Positions 35,321-46,104 of a stretch of 64,000 bases of DNA are shown piece after piece. How positions within the stretch are numbered: position 1 is the first letter of the stretch; each line of letters begins with the position of its first letter. Both the position numbers and the translations under genes were made by a program. Below the pieces are notes generated by a model. It did not search any database. It saw nothing but the letters and a program-made list of their open reading frames with translations, and was not told the DNA's origin. The DNA comes from Pachyseris speciosa (lineage: Eukaryota; Cnidaria; Anthozoa; Scleractinia; Pachyseridae), in assembly GCA_016490735.1 (NCBI GenBank), contig JAEMWC010000037.1:760001-824000 (forward strand), read 5' to 3'.

Positions 35321-35566
35321 AGTTTAATTTGAGTGGCGAAACATTTTGTTGTATCTGAAAAATTACTGTACTACAAAAAACGTTTTCACATGCATGGGGG
35401 TTCACATAATTTAATTCAATTTTATAAAGCTAAAAATTGTATGTCAAAGATTCAGCAGAAACAGAGAAAAGTTTTAAAATCACGGCTGTTTGTGCGAGTT
35501 CGTGTACGTGCGCGCTAAACGCGGAAAGTACCTAAGCTTAATAACTCTGAAGACGTCAAGTCAAGT
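35321..35566. other. No gene recognised
   Basis: Short; one 61-codon open frame without similarity. Confidence 0.3.
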
Positions 35567-35626
35567 CTGGTTCTTGGTCGGTTTTGACATAAACTTAAGT
35601 TTATGTCAAAACCGACCAAGAACCAG
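35567..35626. repeat. Perfect 60-bp palindrome
   Basis: Spacerless perfect inverted repeat: the first half starts CTGGTTCTTGGTCGG and the centre is ACTTAAGT. No mismatch over 30-bp arms. Confidence 0.85.
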
Positions 35627-36265
35627 TCGAAAAAAACAAAGAAAGATTAGCAAATAATTGCTTTAATAGATTTGGCAGTTTTACAAAGTGTTACGCTTCT
35701 GGTTTGTGGCACCTATTTACAATGGTAGTCTGAAGAAAAACCTTTTTACAACAATGTTTAAATTATAAGCTTAAGCTTACGGTAAATTTCATTTGAATCT
35801 ATTTTTTTAAATTGAGGGGAAATTAAAATGTAATTTGCTATAAGAATGGGTCCAACACAGAAATCCTGAAAACCTTCTTCACAAACAAACTGACAATAAA
35901 CTTGAAAACCAAATTTGAGAGTAGGATTAACTTCTTGCCGAGCCATACAAAAGTTGGGCACATAAACAAAGACAACGCTTATCTGGCTTATCGGTTGACC
36001 GTAAGTTTTTTGAAGAAAACGACTAAATAAAAGGTCAACGGTAAATACCTTCTCCAATCGTCGAAAATGCTACATCGGGCCACTGCGTAAATCGCACATC
36101 CTTCGTCTTTAGTCATGCTCAAAGCACGGCGGGCAAATTTATGTGTTGTTGAATGCAGTCGCGGCGCGAATACAATCCCTTTCACAACGCTTTAGATACA
36201 TCCAAAAAGCCGTCCATCAAGCCTTGATATAATTCTTCCCAGAGTGGCCAGTTAAAAAATATTTT
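35627..36265 (-). other. Unassigned; two short open frames
   Basis: Minus-strand frames 36057-35758 and 36185-35988 overlap with offset frames. I recognise no domain in either, so no gene is called. Confidence 0.25.
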
Positions 36266-36610
36266 CACAGTCTAACACATCTTCAGGTGACCTAGTCGAA
36301 GTGGCGGAAGGAGAGTGGAGTCGAACGAGGTATCGCACTGCGTTGACGTGGACGTCGTTAATCCACTGACTTGATCTAAAGTTTTATGCTTCGGACTAGA
36401 AATTTTCCATTACTTAGTTGAATTTGACGGCAAATCTCCTATTTTCAGCTTTTCACCACAGCTCTTTCACCACACAAATCTTTCACAGTCTAACACATCT
36501 TCAGGTGACCTAGTCGAAGTGGCGGAACGAGAGAGTCGAACGAGGTATCGCACAGCGTCCATGTGCTCGTTAATCCACTGACTTGGTCTAAGGTTTTATG
36601 ACACAGGATG
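36266..36610 (+). repeat. Direct duplication, unit spacing about 217 bp
   Basis: TTCACAGTCTAACACATCTT to TTTTATG at about 36266-36392 recurs at 36483-36602 with indels (for example GGAGAGTGGAGTCG against GAGAGAGTCG). A further piece (CTTCGGACTAGAAATT) is repeated near 36653. Confidence 0.7.
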
Positions 36611-37056
36611 AACCAAATTTCAAAATCATTTCACCGTTTTGAATGTAGTTAAGCTTCGGACTAGAAATTTCCCATTAAACTTGACCGCAAATACCACTTT
36701 CACCACAGCTACAGCGCTGTCGCAAGCAAACCGTCGCTTCGTTTCAGAAGGTCGATTCACTTTCTGTGATTGGTTAAACAAAATGACGTGTGAATCGCGA
36801 GGTGTGGAGAATCTACGATTCGATGACAAACATAGCGGGCAATGTCTTCCTTCGTAATTTTAACCAAAGAAAAAAATTGCAAAACATTTAAGTTTTGGTT
36901 TATCGTGAACTAAAAAAACTGTCAGAACAAGAGCGCATAGGCGTGTTTTCAGAGCATCTCTCTCTCTCTCTATCAACCAACACTTGTGATTTCTGGTATG
37001 AATGAATTAATATGCAAAAACTAAAAAAGGTAAAAATAATAAAGAAAAATTGTCAA
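36611..37056. other. No gene recognised
   Basis: Short open frames on both strands, a CT microsatellite (about 36956-36972), nothing else. Confidence 0.35.
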
Positions 37057-37065
37057 CTATTTTCC

Positions 37066-38443
37066 TAGCCTGCGTAGCAAGCGTTCCTGTTCGAACGAGG
37101 TTTTTGCGCATTCTGGCCGCGCGAAAATTGGGACGAGAGCAAAAAATGGAGAACGGGGGAGGGGGCGGAGAAAGGGAGAGGGAACGCTTGCCAGCAAACC
37201 CCGCGATTTTGAAAAACGCCCACCGATTTCACGGTTGACTTCATTGGCGCTTATTGACAGCTTATCGACAAATTAGAAAATTACAGATTACCGGAAATGA
37301 AACTTAACCTCCTTCGAAACAAAAATGTCAATAATGCTGCATGTGTGTATGTGGCCGCGAAAAGTGCGTTGTCAAAAGATGTCTAAGCTGCGACAGTTGG
37401 AATCTCCAAGCGATTACTGCAGACTTTGTCGGTGTAATTCAAAGTTAAATTCGGAACAGCATCTCAGCCTGGTAAACCTGGATGTATTTCTTCTGAACAT
37501 CTTTTCAAACCATCGAGAAGAAAAGATTCATACGGTGAAATCCTTGCCGATCATTGCAGGGCGGCACGAATCGAAGTTGAGGAAAACCACGAGCTGTTTT
37601 CAGAGCAAGTATGTAATCCTTGCGCTCGTAAAATTAGAAATTTAGGAACACTATTCGAACTCCTGCAAAGTTCACTAGGTCCTAATCAGGCTACTGCTTG
37701 TACTCCAACAAAGGAGAGTGTTAAGCGGTTGCTCGAAACGCCACCAGGCCACAGTCCTTGTCGCAAGTCTGTTCGCGTAAAAAATCCTTTCGGAAAACTT
37801 TACAATTTGAAACCACAGCTGAACAGTCACAGCAAGCTTTAAAAGATCCAGTTGAATCGCATTTAAACATCGACGTTTTACCAACAGATGGAACACTTCA
37901 AGTTAAAGTATTGATCGTTGATAGTACCGGAAAGCTAACAGCAAGAATTCCCCCCGAGCAGGAAAGTAAACAAATATTGCGGCAATTGTGTAACAAGTGG
38001 AAAATCAAACTCTTGCCAAATCCTGTCGGTAATATGGCCATTACATCTTCACCGTTAAAAAGTGTATTGGCCCTTCTTGTTCAGCTTTCAATGTAAAAGC
38101 GAACCCAACTTCGCTCAGCTCCAACAGAACTTCGCTCAAACACGATTCAAAATCTTCCCCGTCTTTTCCTGGATCGGCAGTCATGCAAATTTAGTCACCC
38201 TCGAATTGATAGCTACTTGTCAAATCTGTCAATCAATTAACCACGCCGCACCAATCAGAAACCCCGTTCGTGGACGAACGGGTTTTTCAGAATCGTGGGG
38301 TTTGCTGGCAAGCGTTCCCTCTTCCTCCCGCCCCTCCCCCGTTTTTTTTTTTTACTCTCGCCCCAATTTTCGCGCGGCCAGAATGTAGTAAATCAGTTCA
38401 AACGGAAAATCTGTTCGAATGGGAACGCTTGCTACGCAGGCTA
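37066..38443. mobile_element. TIR transposon with 9-bp target duplication carrying a gene remnant
   Basis: Starts TAGCCTGCGTAGCAAGCG and ends with the complement CGCTTGCTACGCAGGCTA. The inverted similarity extends about 130-180 bp inward (GGCCGCGCGAAAATTGGG; GGGAACGCTTGCCAGCAAAC). CTATTTTCC flanks it at 37057-37065 and 38444-38452. A 9-bp duplication fits Mutator-like elements among known superfamilies. The interior holds a zinc-domain gene remnant (37340-38096) and no recognisable transposase. Confidence 0.75.
37340..38096 (+). pseudogene. Remnant of a gene with a ZAD-like zinc-binding N-terminus
   Basis: The first frame contains DYCRLCRCN. A +1 shift near 37570 continues as VCNPCARKIRNLGTLFELL, so two CxxC pairs about 75 residues apart resemble ZAD-type zinc domains. 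After a second shift near 37830, ESHLNIDVLPTDGTLQVKVL and a region with IPPEQESKQILRQLCNKW appear. I recall multi-copy anthozoan genes with this arrangement but cannot name them. At least two frameshifts make it non-functional. It lies wholly inside the TIR element, so it is either captured host sequence or the element's own decayed gene. Confidence 0.5.
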
Positions 38444-38452
38444 CTATTTTCC

Positions 38453-40196
38453 CAAAGAAGTGCAAATACACTTGCCTCGATCCAAGCCCACTCATAATAA
38501 ATATCCACAAAAATATGAATACAATCTTCCGTCTGTACAACATTTAACCCCCAAATTTCAATACAACCATTTTTTTTTACATTTATTAGTAAGCTCTGGC
38601 TTGCTGGCTCAGCAAAAAATAACTTTCAAAACCATGAGAAGTTAAGTGAGAGAAACAATGTCTACAAGGTCTAAATAATAAGTCAGTAGTGCATGAATGG
38701 GTGGGGCAGGGGTTCTGAACCTTCAACTGATTGTACTTTTTTCTTCTGGTTCTACCCCTTACGTAGCAGTATCTACTTATGTCTTAACTTTGTTGCAGAG
38801 TCTAACAAAATTGCAAATTCATCACAACTTATCATTGTTCTTACCACCTTTCCCTTTTTAACCTGCCATTCCCCTCCTACATTTTTTCTCTGCAGTCCCC
38901 CCCCCCCCCGTACCTCTTCACTTGTCTTTGAAAAGTAAATTTTTTTTAATCTCTGCAGGTGTGACTGTAATTTAATGACAAATTCTCTGAAAGATTATTT
39001 CTTTAGTTCAATCAATCAATCAATCAAAGACTTTATTAATGTGTCGAAAATGACTAGCCGAGGGAATCTCCCTCTACTAATAGCGGACACCCAATAACTA
39101 ATAACTAGTAGCTAGTAAGCAAATAAATGATTAAAAAAGAAAAAAGTTCTATTGGTTAGTATTTTTTATTTAGCTTTGGAATTTTATTTGTGTAATGCTC
39201 AACAATAAGGCTTGAAATGTTAACTGTGTTAACCAATGAGTATTATTGGTAGAAATTTTGCTGATATTCAACGAACAAAGAAAAGTTAATAAAATTCTCA
39301 AACCTATCAAACACATGCACAAAACCACAATGTTTTACTTATCATCATCTCAAAACAATAGGTTGTTTTGCAAATTTGTAAAAATCATTGCATAAAAGGA
39401 ATTTGATCCAATAGGTCTCTAACACTGTTTACTGCTGCTAATGGCTCGATCAATTCCAAGCTTGCCCACTTATAAATTATAAATTATAAATAGTTAATTA
39501 TAAATTATAAATATTTAATTGACCACTCCCCGAAAGAGGTCCTCCTGAAGAAGAGGCTATTATGTACCAGTCAATTCCAAAACCAAAGGATCTTGCTATA
39601 CACTGTACATCAGTCAGTCTTGTCTTCCATCTTTTGTAGATTTCCCATCAAAGTGTCTAATAATCCATTACAGGCAACAAAGATTCTTGAGAAAAACTAA
39701 AGAAAAGAGGAAATTTTGTAACTTTGTATCTACGTGTCAAGTTTTGAACTAGATTTTTTGGTACCACAGATTGCATTGATCAATTTCAAGAGGTTTTTTT
39801 TCATTTTCACGAAATATAGTGAACCAATAGACAAGAATTTTATTGTTACATGTAGGTCGCATATTGAATAGGGCCAAGATATTAAAACCTTTTTAGGCTG
39901 ACTGCCTTATATTCAGCATAAAATGACAAAAGGCGTGGCAAAAATTTAAACTATTTATATTTCTTTTTTTTTTTTGGTAGCCGCTTCAGTACACGCCTAT
40001 TATTTCTATTTCCGTATTGTAACCGTTTTCTCCATTTTTACTTTGCTTCAGTGTTGCCCCTGAAGAAGGTTAGTCATGTCTCGCCGTAATATATGGCATT
40101 AAAAGTTACCCTTTTCGACCATCATTTTGTTTCTTTGCCTTATATCTACCTTTTTATGGGATATATAATTATATATTGTTATTTCCGGTTTCACTT

Positions 40197-40197
<1 letters not shown>
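38453..40197. other. No gene recognised; simple repeats
   Basis: Contains a C-run near 38897-38909, (CAAT)n at about 39009-39028, TAAATTATAAATTATAAATA at 39473-39520, and a polypyrimidine run near 39962-39975. Nothing coding is supported. Confidence 0.4.

Positions 40198-40245
<48 letters not shown>
40198..40245 (+). repeat. (AAT)n microsatellite
   Basis: About 15-16 uninterrupted AAT units; open frames across it (poly-Ile or poly-Tyr) are artefacts. Confidence 0.9.
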
Positions 40246-40248
<3 letters not shown>

Positions 40249-40599
40249 GTGACGAGGATGATGACAACCTCCAGGGGAGTGGGGGTGGGGGAGGGAAGGG
40301 GGACCCAAGGGAAGTTTGGGTAGAGGTGTGCCTCCGGCGCCTTAAAACCCTGACCCTGTTTAAGACACAAATTGTTCATTTCGTTACCCTGTTTAAGACA
40401 AGAGACCTTATTTTATGGCCCTTATTCGTTTCATTTTACATACAAAATATGCTTTGTGTAAGCACGAAAAGTTCATGCACTATAATACCAAAACCTTCCA
40501 AAGCAGTGTTTGAAATCGCTTGAGCTTTCTAAACAACTTCCTGATGTTTTTACACAAATTTAATGAGATATTTCGTGCATATTGGACGTGAATTTCCGA
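40246..40599. other. No gene recognised
   Basis: G-rich start (GGGAGTGGGGGTGGGGGAGG), then unremarkable. Confidence 0.35.
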
Positions 40600-40880
40600 C
40601 TGCCCCATGATAATTTCTGCAGATATTCATCGGGAGTTGACTCAGTGTGTCAAAACTTGAATATTTTCTAAGTGTCGAAAACATTGAGATTTCACTCTAT
40701 GCCGAAGCTTGACAGTCGCTTGTACTTTTAATCCAAGGCAATATTTGCAATCGCTTGAGATTTAGAACTAAACAAATATCTCATATTCTTGGAGAATTCT
40801 AGGGGAATTAAACGGGCTATTTCGAGAAACTTAGTCAAAATTTCTGACTTCCGGGTATCTAGTTTTTTGAAATCAGTTCG
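40600..40880 (-). repeat. Dispersed repeat R3, copy 2
   Basis: Reverse complement of 22800-23100; shares AATATTTTCTAAGTGTCGAA and GCAATATTTGCAATCGCTTG. Confidence 0.65.
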
Positions 40881-40973
40881 CGGCTACTGGGTATCTAGAC
40901 ACATCAGTACTGTCGCAGAGTATCACAAAATGTGCGATGTTAGTGAGAAGCAATCCAACAAACCTTTTTTCTC

Positions 40974-41058
40974 GTTGACAATAGTTAATGTTTGTCACTG
41001 ACTTGTTATATATAGGCGGTTCTTTACAAGTCAGGGACAAACATTAACTATTTTCAAC
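40974..41058. repeat. Hairpin, 33-bp arms
   Basis: GTTGACAATAGTTAATGTTT... (40974-41006) pairs with 41026-41058 with two mismatches, loop of about 19 bp. MITE-like in size. Confidence 0.65.
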
Positions 41059-41066
41059 GATGTCAT

Positions 41067-41958
41067 CTCCTGACTACAGCTATTCCATATTTAAAAGCTT
41101 TTTTCTGTGAGATCAATAATGATCCTGTCAGTTGAATTTACTCTGCAACGAAAAAAATGTCAATAAGGGAATAGAGTCTATGTTTAAACTACAAAAATGC
41201 AAAAAAGAGTGGAATCGACACGAAAAGCTCACCTCGTGTTTAAAGGGACTATGTCAGCTGGGGCACATGCGCAGTAGGGACCGGCTGGCACTAATTTGCA
41301 TACAGCTCATTAGAACAGTCTCGCTCGCCCGGACGCCCGCCATTGTTTCCTACGTGCCGACAACACTTTCATACAACGCGGAGAGAAGAATTTACGTGCC
41401 TGTTTTTTCGAAATCGTGGAAACTGACGTTGCTGTTGTCGAAAGCGAGTCTATTGTGGTGAGCCTACCCTGTTTATTCGCGTTGTATGTTGTCTGACGTG
41501 AATACTGCTGTCATTTTCTCTTCGGATCGATTGCGGCAAACACTTTTGATGGCAGTGACTTCCTTTGTTTTCCTTTGGTTTTTAGACCGATCCTTGCATC
41601 TGCAAGAATACTTGTTCTCGTAAAACTACCTCAAAAACCAATGGTTTTCCCTGTAAAACTGCAAAGTGCATCGCACCAATTTATGTACTTGTGGCACGAA
41701 GAAATTAAAGTAATGTCAAAACAAACCGCTAAGCTTGAATGTCTTACAAATGCAAAGCATCGAAGAAGATATCCCGCGAACTTGGAATCGGTGGAACAAC
41801 CGCACTTTAATTTCGCCGATACCCAAGAAGAATAAATTAAACTATTCAGACAAGTCCTCTGATTTCCACGTTCCCAAACTTTGGGTTTGATGGCGTTCCT
41901 GTCGTAAATAGACCATTTTACAGTTCTTTGCTCAGTACCCTGGCCTTTGATTGAATGT
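41067..41958. other. No gene recognised
   Basis: A GC-richer segment 41240-41470 (GCCATTGTTTCCTACGTG) and an 86-codon open frame at 41575-41835 have no recognisable similarity. A host promoter or UTR is possible but unsupported. Confidence 0.3.
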
Positions 41959-42086
41959 AAGGCTAGGGGTGACCTTGTTTTGATACAAACATACTTGCTT
42001 TTGATAGCTGAGTTAATATTTTGTCTCACGACTGAGTCACAAAGATGTGGATCGCGAAGTTTTGACCGCTATACTGCTGGTCTTCA

Positions 42087-43112
42087 TCAGGCAATGGTGT
42101 CGACTGGCTGCGTGTGAGTATAAAAAGCACCGTGGCTGGTGGTGATTGGTGCGTTTCGATCCTCGCTAAGGCTGTTGTTGATTAGAGGACTTCGATCCTT
42201 GTCGTTCAGACTAGAAATTGTTCCCTCAGCGGTCCGCTTTGGTACTGATCGGCTGTTGTGGTGTTTGATCGTGGGCATCCACGCTTCAGGAATTTCAATT
42301 CCACTGTCCCTGTTGATGTTGTTAGGGTGAAGTCTTATGTGAATAGCCTCTTTAACCCTACGGGTGTACCAATGAGGGTCTCGATCAATAAATTTAACTT
42401 CGTCCCAGAGCGAATAATGTCCGGTCGCGTTGCTATGTTCTGAAACGGCGGAGGATTGGGTTCGAGCAAGCCGTATGTCTCTATCGTGTTCCTTAATCCG
42501 TTCATGCATAGATCTTCCCGTCTCTCCAATATAAACGTTACCACATTCGCAGGGAATCTTGTACACTACTCCGTCTTGTTTTACTGGATTGACAATGTCC
42601 TTAGGTCGCACTTGGTGTGCTCTAAGAGTTGTGTCAGATCTGAAAACAGTCCATATGCCTTGTTGTTGTAGGCAACGGCGAAGAGCCTCCGATGTGGCTT
42701 TGACGTATGGCAGAACCACAGTAGATTTAATTTCGGGTTCAGGTTCTTTAGTGGTTGTTCGTCCCTTGGTTTTCGTAAGATTTTTTACAAACGAAAACGG
42801 ATAACCGTTGGAAACAAGGACCGATGAGAGGTGTTTCTTTTCATGAGAGATAACTGATGGTGGGTGGTGTGAATCATACGCTAGGTACTGGTCAGTGTGT
42901 GTAGGCTTTCTGTAAACACTGGTAGCGAGGTGCCCAGTGGTCTCTTGTGTATCTTTGGGAAGGCCATAAATTCTAGGTGGTTGCTTATGCTTGGGCCTGA
43001 TCATGGTATACACAGAATCTGTCAAGTGTCCACCTCGCTTCAGGATCAGAAATTTTTCAGTCAACTTTCGGGTTAAGCGGCCTTCCCAAGATACACAAGG
43101 CCAACACACCAC
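42087..43112 (-). pseudogene. Penelope-like element ORF with RT core deleted
   Basis: The frame is open for 341 codons but reads from the RT entry box (IYGLPKDTQE) straight into the post-catalytic text HLATSVYRKPTHTDQ. The fingers/palm including the YVDD box, present in the other copy, are gone. The rest is intact: linker FVKNLTKTKGR, then VVYKIPCECGNVYIGETGRS, the GIY-YIG endonuclease core with the ERIKEH segment. The open frame shows the deletion joined in frame or nearly so. RT activity is impossible; the endonuclease domain looks intact. Confidence 0.85.
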
Positions 43113-44653
43113 TGAGACCTATAGTCTCTTGTGTGAACACCTTTCCTTATGATCTGTCTTCCTACTTAGCCGATGTATTATCTCCCCTGACAGGGAACTC
43201 AGGGTACACAGTTGACAACTCAGCTCATTTTGTGTCCATTGTGAATGGTGAAAGGATACTAGAAAACGGGATTATGGTGTCTTTTGATGTAGTGTCTCTG
43301 TTTACGAACGTTCCAATCGAAGGAGCAGTACAGACTGCACTGCGAAAACTAGAATCTGACCCGTGCCTTGCCAACCGCACGACTTTAACACCTACGCAGA
43401 TGGCAGACCTCTTGAGTTTCGTTCTTAGATCCACATACTTCCAGTATGATGGAGTGATTTAAGAACAGCAAGAAGGAGCAGCCATGGGTAGCCCGGTATT
43501 CGCAGTGATAGCTAACCTCTACATGGAGGGTTTTGAGGAGCAAGCTTTGACATCGACGCCCTGTACACCTAAGATCTGGAAACGCTATGTGGATGACACC
43601 TTTACCATCTTAGATCGTGACAAAGTTGACTCGTTCTCACAACACCTCAATAGTCAACAGCCGACGATCGGTTTCACAATGGAAACTGAGAATGACAACT
43701 CAATACCCTTCCTTGCTACGTTGATCATCAAGGATTCGGACGGACACCTCTCTACCAGTGTTTACAGAAAGCCTACACACACTGACCAGTACCTAGCGTA
43801 TGATTCACACCACCCACAATCTGTAAAACGCGGTATTGTAAAGTGCCTGTACGATCGATCTTAACACCTCATAACAAAACCATCAGTTATCTCTCATGAA
43901 AAGAAACACCTCTCATCGGTCCTTGATTCCAACGGTTATCCGTTTTCGTTTGTAAAAAATCTTACGAAAACCAAGGGACGAACAACCACTAAAGAACCTG
44001 AACCCGAAATTAAATCTACTGTGGTTCTGCCATACGTCAAAGCCACATCGGAGGCTCTTCGCCGTTGCCTACAACAACAAGGCATACGGACTGTTTTCAG
44101 ATCTGACACAACTCTTAGATCACACCTAGTGCGACCTAAGGACATTGTCGATCCAGTAAAACAAGACGGAGTAGTGTACAAGATTCCCTGCGAATGTGGT
44201 AACGTTTATATTGGAGAGACGGGAAGATCTATGCATGAACGGATTAAGGAACACGATAGAGACATACGGCTTGCTCGAACCCAATCCTCCGCCGTTTCAG
44301 AACATAGCAACGCGACCGGACATTATCCGCTCTGGGACGAAGTTAAATTTATTGAACGAGACCCTCATTGGTACACCCGTAGGGTTAAAGAGGCTATTCG
44401 CATAAGGCTTCACCCTAACAACATCAACAGGGACAGTGGAATTGAAATTCCTGAAGCGTGGACGCCCACGATCAAACACCACAACAGCCGATCAGTACCA
44501 AAGCGGACCGCTGAGGGAACAATTTCTAGTCTGAACGACAAGGATCGAAATCCTCCAATCAACAACAGCCTTATTGAGGATCGAAACGCACCAATCACCA
44601 CCAGCCACGGTGCTTCTTATACTCACACGCAGCCAGTCTACACCATCGCCTGA
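43078..44653 (+). pseudogene. Penelope-like element RT plus GIY-YIG endonuclease
   Basis: Begins within the RT at GLPKIHKANTPLRPI near 43080 (5' truncated), continues to VIKEQQEG with an in-frame TAA at 43460-43462, then AAMGSPVFAVIANLYME, WKRYVDDTF (catalytic box) and TSVYRKPTHTDQ. A disruption at about 43830-43890 shifts the frame. The GIY-YIG domain is open from 44021 (CECGNVYIGETGRSMHERIK) to 44653. In Penelope-like elements the endonuclease nicks the target and the RT primes on it. Stop and shift show decay. Confidence 0.85.
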
Positions 44654-44889
44654 TGAAGACCAGCAGTATAGCGGTCGAAACTTCGCGATCCCCATCTTTG
44701 TGACTCAATCGTGAGACAAAAGAGTAACTAAGCTATCATTTGAAACCACGATGACGAACACCTTTCATAATATACTACTTGCTTTTCTTATGGAAAGTAT
44801 GCTGATTAAACACTATTTAACATAAGAAAAACATGATTTACATAAGAAAAGTAGGAGGTTTGTATCAAAACAAGGTCACCCCTAGCCTC

Positions 44890-45093
44890 GCTTTCACCGA
44901 GTTTTCTCTTTCGTCCGCTGCCAGCACGACGACCACCGCTAGTAGACATCACAATTCCACGAAAATAGTTCTTCCAAACCCAAATCTAAAAAAGATATTG
45001 CTACAAAAGCCGTCTGTATTTCCTTAAGACTGACTGTGAGCAAAAACTTCCTCAATTTTTCTCAAGATTAACGCGATTCAAACAGATGAAATC
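44890..45093. other. No gene recognised
   Basis: A minus-strand frame starting near 44953 reads MSTSGGRRAGSGRKR, a basic N-terminus, but it stops soon and is not called. Confidence 0.25.
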
Positions 45094-45505
45094 GAGTAGT
45101 ATAGTAGTTGGGTGAGCTAGCGCACCTCACTACTATACTACTCAAATTCAATTGAATACTATATATTTTTAAATTCAATTGAAAACAAAATGTTTCAAAA
45201 AATTTCAAATTTTATATAAAACTATATATTTCAAAAAATTTCAAATTTTATATAAAACTATAGTATTTTTAATTTTACTGAATATTTCAATAAGCACTTC
45301 AACCCTTATGCGTGACATTCTCGGAAAAACAGGGGAAACCCCCTTTGTTAAATGAGTCATCGCTAATTATTTCAGATCATGCGTATTTCCCAATTAACAT
45401 TTTCAATATCATTTTAAACGCACTTTCAAATTTTATTTTCTATTTTAATAATATAGATGAAGACACTTAAAGATATATCACTTTATAATAGTATGGGAAA
45501 AATTG
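45094..45505 (+). repeat. Left terminal inverted repeat with terminal hairpin
   Basis: 45144-45505 matches the reverse complement of 63657-64000. Outside it, GAGTAGTATAGTAGT (45094-45108) and its complement (45129-45143) form a perfect 15-bp stem around a 20-nt loop; Polinton ends are typically 5'-AG, so the tip is probably at about 45095. Relative to the right TIR, the left one carries an extra copy of a TTCAAAAAATTTCAAATTTT unit and lacks one GCGTGAC-TTCTCGG unit. The TIR reaches codon 16 of the first gene. Confidence 0.85.
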
Positions 45506-46104
45506 AAATTGAAATTGTAGATGATAGTCCTAAATGTAATGATGAAATTCATGAATATTTGAAAAATGAAAAAGATTATGAATTCGTCAATTGTCCATTT
45601 TGTGAGGAAGAAATAGCAGAACATAATAGCATTAAAGAAGAACAGTGTTGTGATGAAAAGAATATGATGAAAGATAATTGTAATGTAATTTGTTCAAATT
45701 GTGGAAAAGTTCATGGATGTGAAACTGTTTCTGAATATATTGATTTTCATAAGAACAAGTACAAATTCAAACGAAAAAGCACATATTACCGCAAGTATCA
45801 TATTAAGAATAAAATTTTAGATTTTATGAAAAAATACAATATACATATTAATTGTAATAACTTTGTTACCATTGAAAAAATATTTAAACAAATTGAAATT
45901 ATTCTGCCAATTATAAATAATAAACGTAAAAGAATGATAAATATTGAATTCATTGTAAATAAAATATTAAACTTGATGGATTATAATGAAGATTTTGAAA
46001 TAAAAAAGAATAAGAAAACGATCCAGGAATATGAAAATTATTGGAAACTTATTCTTAATGAAAAAAGAAAGGAAATTAAGAATATTATTGAATATAGAAA
46101 ATAA
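45457..46104 (+). CDS. VLTF3-like zinc protein (candidate late transcription factor)
   Basis: 215 residues, intact, starting inside the TIR; residues 1-16 are identical to the gene at the other end. CPFC at 46-49 and CSNCGKVHGC from 79 form zinc-binding pairs. A basic block KRKSTYYRKYHI (about 106-117) and NNKRKRMINIEFI (about 155-167) follow, then KKNKKTIQEYENYW. This order of zinc ribbon, Tyr/His-rich basic motif, RKRM helix and Lys-rich W motif recalls the poxvirus late transcription factor VLTF3 family of large DNA viruses. The match is from memory of family pattern, so moderate confidence; otherwise an unassigned DNA-binding protein. Likely expressed from the TIR. Confidence 0.5.
   Translation: MKTLKDISLYNSMGKIEIEIVDDSPKCNDEIHEYLKNEKDYEFVNCPFCEEEIAEHNSIKEEQCCDEKNMMKDNCNVICSNCGKVHGCETVSEYIDFHKNKYKFKRKSTYYRKYHIKNKILDFMKKYNIHINCNNFVTIEKIFKQIEIILPIINNKRKRMINIEFIVNKILNLMDYNEDFEIKKNKKTIQEYENYWKLILNEKRKEIKNIIEYRK

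Larger units (their letters stand above)
41959..44889. mobile_element. Two Penelope-like element copies in inverted arrangement
   Basis: Outer sequences 41959-42880 and 43870-44889 are near-identical inverted repeats: outer tip AAGGCTAGGGGTGACC on the left, complement GGTCACCCCTAGCC on the right. Each includes the 3' part of a Penelope-like ORF. The left copy is on the minus strand and the right on the plus strand, meeting head to head at about 43078-43112. Confidence 0.8.

Noticed and set aside
35758..36185. Two overlapping minus-strand ORFs as a host exon pair
   Set aside because: No domain, no convincing splice sites, no similarity I recognise.
40176..40523. Poly-Ile/poly-Tyr ORFs
   Set aside because: Caused by the (AAT)n microsatellite.
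44890..44960. Minus-strand basic N-terminus MSTSGGRRAGSGRKR
   Set aside because: Very short, no continuation recognised, and next to the Penelope-like arm.
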